Shown: positions 59,154-64,000 of the stretch, piece after piece
Numbering within the stretch: the stretch's first letter is position 1
Layout: every line of letters begins with the position of its first letter
Source: Streptomyces sp. ICC1
GTDB taxonomy: Bacteria; Actinomycetota; Actinomycetes; Streptomycetales; Streptomycetaceae
Assembly (NCBI RefSeq): GCF_003287935.1
Contig: NZ_CP030287.1
Coordinates: 1,178,001-1,242,000 of the forward strand
DNA: 64,000 nt
Direction of reading: 5' to 3'
Made by a program: the position numbers and the translations under genes
The notes under the pieces: generated by a model
Databases searched by the model: none
Told to the model about the DNA's origin: nothing
Seen by the model: the letters and a program-made list of their open reading frames with translations, nothing else

Positions 59154-61216
59154 CCGCCGATGCGGGCTACCAGGAGGGCTACGTCGTCGTCGGCCGCCGC
59201 CGGGACGAGGTGGGTGATCAGCGAGTCGCACACGTGGTCCAGGTGCCGCTGGGGATCTCCGAGCAGGCGCGTCAGCTCCGCGAGCCGCTCGTCGAGGTCG
59301 CTGCCGCGGGCTTCGATCAGTCCGTCGGTGTAGAGCACGAGGAGGCTGCCGGGGGGTACGTCGAACTCGGCGGGGGTGAAGGCGACGCCCCCGACGCCCA
59401 GGGGGACTCCGGGCGGGGTGTCCAGGAGCCGGACCCTGCCGTCGGGCAGGACGAGCGCGGGCGGCGGGTGGCCGGCCCGGGTGACCGTGCAGTGCCCGGT
59501 GGCCGGGTCGCAGACCACGTACAGGAACGTGGCCAGCATCGGCTCGGCGAGGTCGCCGAGGACGTCTTCCAGCTGGTGCAGCAGCCGTACGGGAGGCAGG
59601 TCGAGGCGTGCGAGGGCCCGTACGGAGGCGGCCAGCCGGCCCATGACCGCGGCCGCGGCGATGCCGTGCCCCATGACGTCGCCGATGAGCAGGGCCGCCT
59701 TGCCGCCGGCCAGGGGCAGGACGTCGTACCAGTCGCCGCCGACCTCGTTCACATCGCTCGCGGGGAGGTAGCGGTGACTGACCGCGATGCCGGGCGGCGC
59801 GGTGACGTGCTGCGGGAGCATGCTGCGCTGGAGGATGACCGCGGTCTCGTGCTCGCGGTGGTAGAGCCGGGCGTTGTCGATGCTGAGCGCGGCGCGGGCG
59901 GCGAGCTCGCCGGCGAGGGTGACGTCCTCGGCTCCGAAGGGCCCGATCGGGCGGGTGCGGTAGAAGGTGGCGACGCCGATCACCGTCTCCCGGGCCACCA
60001 GCGGTGCCATGGCGAACGAGTGCACTCCCAGCTCGACCAGTTGGCTGGGTTTGGCCGAGTGCCGGGCGGCGGAGGCGGCGGTCTCCTCGTCGAGGCGGGC
60101 GATCAGGAAGGGCTGCCGGGCGGCGAGGACCTGGGTGTAGGGGGCGTTGGCGGGGAAGACGAGCGTCCTGCCGAGGGGGGCGAGGACGTCGGTCACCGCG
60201 GATCCGGACAGCGGGGCCTTGCCGAGGCGCCGCAGGGCGGCCCCGCCGGTCAGCCCCATGCCGGGCTCGTCCCCGTTGGCCAGCACGTCCAGGACGTCCA
60301 CGGTGACGGCGTCGGCGAGGCGCGGTACGGCGAGATCGGCGAGCTCCTGAGCGGTGCGCTCCAGGTCGAGGCTGGAGCCGACGCGCATGCTGGCCTCGCT
60401 GAGCAGGGCGAGCCTGCTCCGTCCCGCTTCGGCTTCGACGTGGTCGCGCTGCTGCTCGGTGATGTCGACGAGGGAGGCGATGACGCCGATGGCCATGCGG
60501 GCGGGATCCTCCACCCGGACGTAGGAGCATGACCACACCCGGTCGTGGTCCGGTTCGGCCGGTGTGCGTCCGACCCGGCGGCGGTCGAGGACCGGCCGGC
60601 CGGTCTCCAGCACCTCCAGCATGGCCTCCTCCATCTCGCGGGCGTTCACCTCCGGGAGGATCTGGGCCAGCCTGCGTCCCACGTGCGCCGATTCCGGCAG
60701 CCCGTTCATGGCTTCGAGTGCGGCGTTGACCTGCAGGAACCTCAGCTGTGTGTCGAGGATGGCGATGCCGACCGGGGAGCGGGCGAACAGGCCGTCCCAC
60801 ACCGCCGAGGATCCCCGGATGCGCCGGGCGGCGTGGGCGTCGGCGGCGAAGACCAGGACCGAGGCCGTGCCGTGCCGGCGGTCGGACACCGGGGAGGCCC
60901 AGATCTCCACCTCCAGCGGGTGCCCGTCGCGGTGCCAGGCGGTCACGGTGCCCATCACGCCCCGGCCGGTGGCCGCGGCTTCCCACAGGGAGCGGCCCAG
61001 GCTGCGGTCGGATCCGGGGTGGAGGAGGTCGGCGATGTTGTGGCCCAGCATCTGCGGCGGGGCGTATCCGAGCAGTTCCTGCGCGACCTGGTTCCAGCGC
61101 ACGATGGTTCCGTCGGCGCCGGTGGCCATCAGCGCGACCGGCAGGGAGCCCAGCCATCCGCCGGCGGCCTGCGCGGCCCCGCTGATCAGCTCCTCTACCG
61201 GGACGTGCCCGTTCAT
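59150..61216 (-). CDS. PAS-PAS-GAF-PP2C (SpoIIE-type) protein phosphatase
   Basis: A 688-residue cytoplasmic signalling protein. Two PAS domains (about 20-130, VALMATGADGTIVRWNQVAQ, and about 140-260, SPVGIAILDTQLRFLQVN), a GAF domain (about 280-445, VELGVHSFAMAPLVARETV) and a C-terminal PP2C domain with metal-binding EVGGDWYDVLPL, LLIGDVMGHGIAAAAVMG and LVLYTDGLIEARG. Such phosphatases usually act on anti-anti-sigma factors of the SpoIIAA type. ATG 61216 begins MNGHVPVEEL; the ribosome binding site is weak. Its TAG stop lies in the CTAG edge of the repeat element. No partner anti-sigma pair is adjacent. Confidence 0.88.
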   Translation of the reverse strand: MNGHVPVEELISGAAQAAGGWLGSLPVALMATGADGTIVRWNQVAQELLGYAPPQMLGHNIADLLHPGSDRSLGRSLWEAAATGRGVMGTVTAWHRDGHPLEVEIWASPVSDRRHGTASVLVFAADAHAARRIRGSSAVWDGLFARSPVGIAILDTQLRFLQVNAALEAMNGLPESAHVGRRLAQILPEVNAREMEEAMLEVLETGRPVLDRRRVGRTPAEPDHDRVWSCSYVRVEDPARMAIGVIASLVDITEQQRDHVEAEAGRSRLALLSEASMRVGSSLDLERTAQELADLAVPRLADAVTVDVLDVLANGDEPGMGLTGGAALRRLGKAPLSGSAVTDVLAPLGRTLVFPANAPYTQVLAARQPFLIARLDEETAASAARHSAKPSQLVELGVHSFAMAPLVARETVIGVATFYRTRPIGPFGAEDVTLAGELAARAALSIDNARLYHREHETAVILQRSMLPQHVTAPPGIAVSHRYLPASDVNEVGGDWYDVLPLAGGKAALLIGDVMGHGIAAAAVMGRLAASVRALARLDLPPVRLLHQLEDVLGDLAEPMLATFLYVVCDPATGHCTVTRAGHPPPALVLPDGRVRLLDTPPGVPLGVGGVAFTPAEFDVPPGSLLVLYTDGLIEARGSDLDERLAELTRLLGDPQRHLDHVCDSLITHLVPAAADDDVALLVARIGG

Positions 61217-61322
61217 CCGGCACCGTCCCGGAACCGTGTCTCCACGCAACCATCGTCTGCCGGTCCGCGCGGCGCCGCCTCCCCACACCACCGGCGGGGC
61301 GCTTCCCCGGGCGGGGCGGGCC

Positions 61323-61952
61323 TCAGCGCGGGGGTGCGACCAGGCCGGCCTCGTAGGCGAGGATGACCAGCTGGACCCGGTCGCGCGCGTCGAGCTTGGT
61401 GAAGAGGCGGGCCAGGTGGGCCTTGGCGGTGGCCACGGATATGGAGAGCCGGGCGGCGATCTCGGCGTTGGACAGGCCGCGGCCGACGAGGGTGAGGACC
61501 TCGCGCTCCCGGTCGGTGACGGCGTCGGCCACCGATCGGCGGGCGGAGGAATCCGGGCGGGCTGAGGGTCCGGCGGGTTCCGGGCGGGCGGCGAACTCCT
61601 CGATGAGGCGGCGGGTGACGCTCGGCGCGATCAGGGCGTCACCGGCGGCGACGACCCGGACACCGTCGATGATCGTCTCCAGCGGCATGTCCTTGACGAG
61701 GAAGCCGCTCGCCCCGGCGCGCAGCGCGCCGTAGACGTACTCGTCGTCGTCGAAGGTGGTGAGGACCAGGACGCGGGTCCGCGACTCCGGATCCGCGTGG
61801 ATCCGGCGGGTGGCCTCGATGCCGTCCGTACCGGGCATGCGGATGTCCATGATGGCGACGTCCGGGCGCAGCCGCCGGACCAGTTCCACCGCCTGCACTT
61901 TATCCACCTCTGACCATGTGCCGCTCGCTGTGATGCTGACGGGCCTCTTCAT
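61323..61952 (-). pseudogene. NarL/LuxR response regulator lacking the start of its receiver domain
   Basis: The frame contains a receiver domain from AVELVRRLRPDVAIMDIRMPG (phospho-acceptor Asp present) through TTFDDDEYVYGALRAGASGF and a LuxR HTH (LTDREREVLTLVGRGLSNAEI-like, with VATAKAHLARLFTKL). The first 45 or so residues of a normal receiver, which carry the acidic metal-binding pair and the first strand, are absent in all three frames. The frame instead opens with unrelated sequence (MKRPVSITASGTWSEVDKVQ). No histidine kinase gene is next to it. It is probably a truncated remnant, though a product could be made from ATG 61952. Confidence 0.7.
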
Positions 61953-61966
61953 GTTTGCCGGGGCGG

Positions 61967-63673
61967 ATGCGGACGCCGGCTGCCGCTCCGCGGCCACCGG
62001 GCCCGACCGGCCCCGAGCTTTCGTACACCGCCCACGTGCCCCGGAACCAGTTGGCCCGGCAGCCCTCACCCACCCTCACGCCCCTGACACAGACGACAGC
62101 CACGGCCGGGCCGTTGCGCGGCATCACCAGCGCGAACCACCGCGCGGCCCCGGGCAGCCCCCTCGCGGGGCGCGGGCTGGACTTCGGGCCCTGCGCGGTC
62201 GTCGAGGGTCTCGCTCCGGACGTGCGGTGCGCCACGCTCCGGGTGCCCCTCGACTACGCGCGGCCCGACGGAGCGCAGATCGGCATCACGGTCAGCCGGG
62301 TCGGCGCCACCGGGGCCGGCGGCGCCGTGCGGCAGGGCGCGCTCGTGTACAACCCCGGCGGGCCCGGCGGGAACGGCATGTTCTTCCCGCTCGTGGCCGG
62401 CCTGCCCGAGTGGCGGCGCGTGGCCGCCGCCTACGACCTCGTCGGTTACGCCCCGCGCGGGGTCGGCCGCTCGGGGCCCCCGGTGTCCTGCCAGGACCCG
62501 GCGGACCACGCGCGCGCCCCCTCCCAGGCCCCGCCCGCCGAACCGGACCCCGCGTACAAGCGGCGGCGCGTCGCCGAGGCCCGGGAGTACGCCCGGGGCT
62601 GCGCGCGCCGCACCGGCGCCGGCCTCGCGTCCTACACGACCCTGAACAACGTCCGCGACCTGCACGTGCTGCGGGCCGCCCTCGGCGAGCCGAAGCTGAG
62701 CTTCATGGGGGCCTCGTACGGCACGTACCTGGGGGCGGTGTACGCCACGCTCCATCCGGGCCACGTCCGCCGGATGGTCTTCGACTCGGCCGTCGATCCC
62801 GATCCCCGGCGCGTCTGGTACGCCGACAACCTCGCCCAGGCGCCCGGCTTCGAGCGCCGCTGGGCCGATTTCCGCGCCTGGGCGGCCCGCCACCACTCCG
62901 TGTACGGGCTGGGCGGCACCCCGGGCGCCGTGCAGGCCTCCTACGACCGGGTCCGGGCCGCGCTCGCCCGCGAGCCGGCGGGCGGGGTGGTCGGCACCGG
63001 GCAGCTGCACTCGGCGTACCTGCGGGCCGCGTACTACGACGAGGTCTGGCCGGGCCGCGCGGCGGCGCTGGCGGCCTTCCTGCGCGGCGATCCGGGCCCG
63101 CTCGTCGAGCTCGCCGCCCCGGATCCGGCGATGGCCGCCGAGGACGAGAACGCGACCGCCGTGTACACGGCGACGCTGTGCAACGACGCCCCCTGGCCCG
63201 CCGACTGGGAGACCTGGGACCGCGACAACACGGAACTGGCCCGCACGGCCCCCTTCGAGACCTGGACCAACGCCTTCCTGAACCTGCCCTGCGCCTTCTG
63301 GCCGGTGCGCGAGCGGCAGCGGCCGGTCGACGTGGGCGCTCGGCCGGCCGGGGCGGCCGGGGTGCTGCCCGGCACGCTGGTCGTCGCGGCGGAGCGGGAC
63401 GGCGCGACCCCGTACGCGGGGGCGCTGGAGCTCCGGCGGCGGCTCGGGCCGCGGGCGGGGCTGGTGACGGAGGAGGGGGCCGGCACCCACGGGGTGGTCG
63501 GCGGACGCAACGACTGCGTGGACGCCCACGTGGAGCGGTACTTGCTGACGGGTGACACCTCGGGCGGGGATGCCACCTGTGCGCCGCATCCGGAGCCCGC
63601 ACCGGTGTCGCTGGACGACCGGGCAGCGTCCGCCCAGGGGCACCCCAGGGCACTGCTGCCGCCAGTCGTCTGA
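61967..63673 (+). CDS. Alpha/beta-hydrolase peptidase (tripeptidyl aminopeptidase-like), N-terminus doubtful
   Basis: About 568 residues. From GLDFGPCAVVEG onward it is a typical secreted S33-type peptidase: VPLDYARPDG, NPGGPGGNGM, the nucleophile Ser in FMGASYGTYLG, an acid Asp in VVAAERDGATPYAGA and the His in GAGTHGVVGG, plus the C-terminal TAP-like domain. Family members start with a signal peptide; here the first 70 residues are Pro/Thr/Gly-rich with no hydrophobic core, and no good ribosome binding site is seen. The start is uncertain (ATG 61967 or GTG 62036). The catalytic part looks intact, but export may be lost. Confidence 0.75.
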   Translation: MRTPAAAPRPPGPTGPELSYTAHVPRNQLARQPSPTLTPLTQTTATAGPLRGITSANHRAAPGSPLAGRGLDFGPCAVVEGLAPDVRCATLRVPLDYARPDGAQIGITVSRVGATGAGGAVRQGALVYNPGGPGGNGMFFPLVAGLPEWRRVAAAYDLVGYAPRGVGRSGPPVSCQDPADHARAPSQAPPAEPDPAYKRRRVAEAREYARGCARRTGAGLASYTTLNNVRDLHVLRAALGEPKLSFMGASYGTYLGAVYATLHPGHVRRMVFDSAVDPDPRRVWYADNLAQAPGFERRWADFRAWAARHHSVYGLGGTPGAVQASYDRVRAALAREPAGGVVGTGQLHSAYLRAAYYDEVWPGRAAALAAFLRGDPGPLVELAAPDPAMAAEDENATAVYTATLCNDAPWPADWETWDRDNTELARTAPFETWTNAFLNLPCAFWPVRERQRPVDVGARPAGAAGVLPGTLVVAAERDGATPYAGALELRRRLGPRAGLVTEEGAGTHGVVGGRNDCVDAHVERYLLTGDTSGGDATCAPHPEPAPVSLDDRAASAQGHPRALLPPVV

Positions 63674-63726
63674 ACTTCCGGGCGGGATCTCCGGCTGCGT
63701 CGATTCGGGGGCAGGGCCTCCCGATC

Positions 63727-63755
63727 ACCGGAGGACGCAGGTCAGGTCCTCCGGT
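63727..63755. terminator. Bidirectional hairpin terminator
   Basis: ACCGGAGGAC and GTCCTCCGGT, a 10-bp perfect stem with a 9-base loop between the convergent peptidase and hemQ genes. Confidence 0.7.
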
Positions 63756-63775
63756 CCTTCCCCCCAGGGGAGGTC

Positions 63776-64000
63776 TCAGGCGAGTCCGGCCACCAGATCG
63801 GCGACGGACTTGCGGCGTCCGGTGTAGAAGGGCACCTCTTCGCGGACGTGCATACGGGCCTCGGAGGCGCGCAGGTGGCGCATGAGGTCGACGATGCGGT
63901 ACAGCTCGTCGGCCTCGAAGGCCAGCAGCCATTCGTAGTCGCCGAGCGAGAAGGAGGCGACGGTGTTGGCGCGCACGTCGGGGTAGCCGCGGGCCATCAT
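63776..64000 (-). CDS. hemQ: HemQ-type coproheme decarboxylase, N-terminus outside the window
   Basis: The C-terminal 74 residues of a chlorite-dismutase-family protein: [20 protein letters not shown], then [20 protein letters not shown] and the end [20 protein letters not shown]. This family makes haem from coproheme in actinobacteria. The conserved RxEVPFxTG end supports HemQ over true chlorite dismutase. The 5' part lies beyond the right edge. Confidence 0.9.
   Translation of the reverse strand: MMARGYPDVRANTVASFSLGDYEWLLAFEADELYRIVDLMRHLRASEARMHVREEVPFYTGRRKSVADLVAGLA

Noticed and set aside
61756..63555. 599-codon frame overlapping the peptidase gene
   Set aside because: It is an Arg/Gly-rich out-of-frame shadow of the peptidase, whose catalytic motifs are in another frame.

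Overview
The window is about 72% GC by eye. It has strong third-position GC bias, GTG and TTG starts behind GGAGG-type ribosome binding sites, Tat and lipoprotein secretion signals, and many Streptomyces-type families (Rpf/LysM/M23 hydrolase, DUF6777, SigE-family sigma factor, PAS-GAF-PP2C phosphatase, HemQ). I infer a Streptomyces or close relative. No tRNA, rRNA, CRISPR array or intact transposase was seen.

The left flank (1-9.8 kb) is core-like: a 6-phosphogluconate dehydrogenase fragment, a peptidoglycan hydrolase, an EamA-type transporter, an unusual SDR protein, a degenerate HD protein, a small unrecognised peptide, an epimerase, a lipase-maturation-factor-like membrane protein and a DUF6777 lipoprotein. 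The right flank (59-64 kb) holds a PP2C phosphatase, a truncated response regulator, a secreted-type peptidase that seems to have lost its signal peptide, and HemQ.

The middle 49 kb is a plant cell-wall island. Its modules are: (1) 9.9-18.2 kb, xylo-oligosaccharide uptake (bxlEFG-like ABC importer, LacI regulator, GH3 and GH43 beta-xylosidases); (2) 18.5-21.3 kb, a Tat-secreted GH127 beta-L-arabinofuranosidase with six trefoil repeats; (3) 21.4-29.4 kb, a CebR-like regulator, two GH6 cellulases, a GH10 xylanase and a GH9 cellulase interrupted by one TGA; (4) 29.5-41.6 kb, L-arabinose catabolism (araD, LacI regulator, mutarotase, YtfQRT/YjfF-like furanose importer, araB, araA); (5) 42.2-46.1 kb, xylose catabolism (ROK regulator, xylB, xylA); (6) 46.3-52.9 kb, a GH62 arabinofuranosidase and a second CUT2 sugar importer; (7) 53.5-58.6 kb, an expansin, a sigma/membrane-protein pair and a GH74 xyloglucanase.

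The regulators and their sites can be matched by reading. A lac-like operator (TTGTnAGCGCTnACAA) recurs at the arabinose genes, GH127, GH62 and the second importer. TGGGAGCGCTCCCA-type boxes lie at cebR/GH6 and GH9. CGAAA-N3-TTTCG boxes lie at bxlE, with a degenerate copy at bxlR, and at the xylanase. One copy sits at the centre of a 45-bp palindrome. So three LacI-type circuits plus one ROK circuit appear to divide xylan, cellulose, arabinose and xylose, feeding xylulose-5-phosphate to the pentose phosphate pathway.

The island also shows wear: the GH9 nonsense codon, a scrambled ABC ATPase, a frameshifted small gene, a decapitated signal-peptide gene that still carries an operator, CTAG-flanked MITE-like repeats seated on stop codons, and a junction where two divergent genes both lack their 5' ends. 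The most promising possibly undescribed system is the sigma factor and membrane protein at 54.6-55.9 kb, which sits between expansin and xyloglucanase genes and has a variant lac-like operator in front of it.
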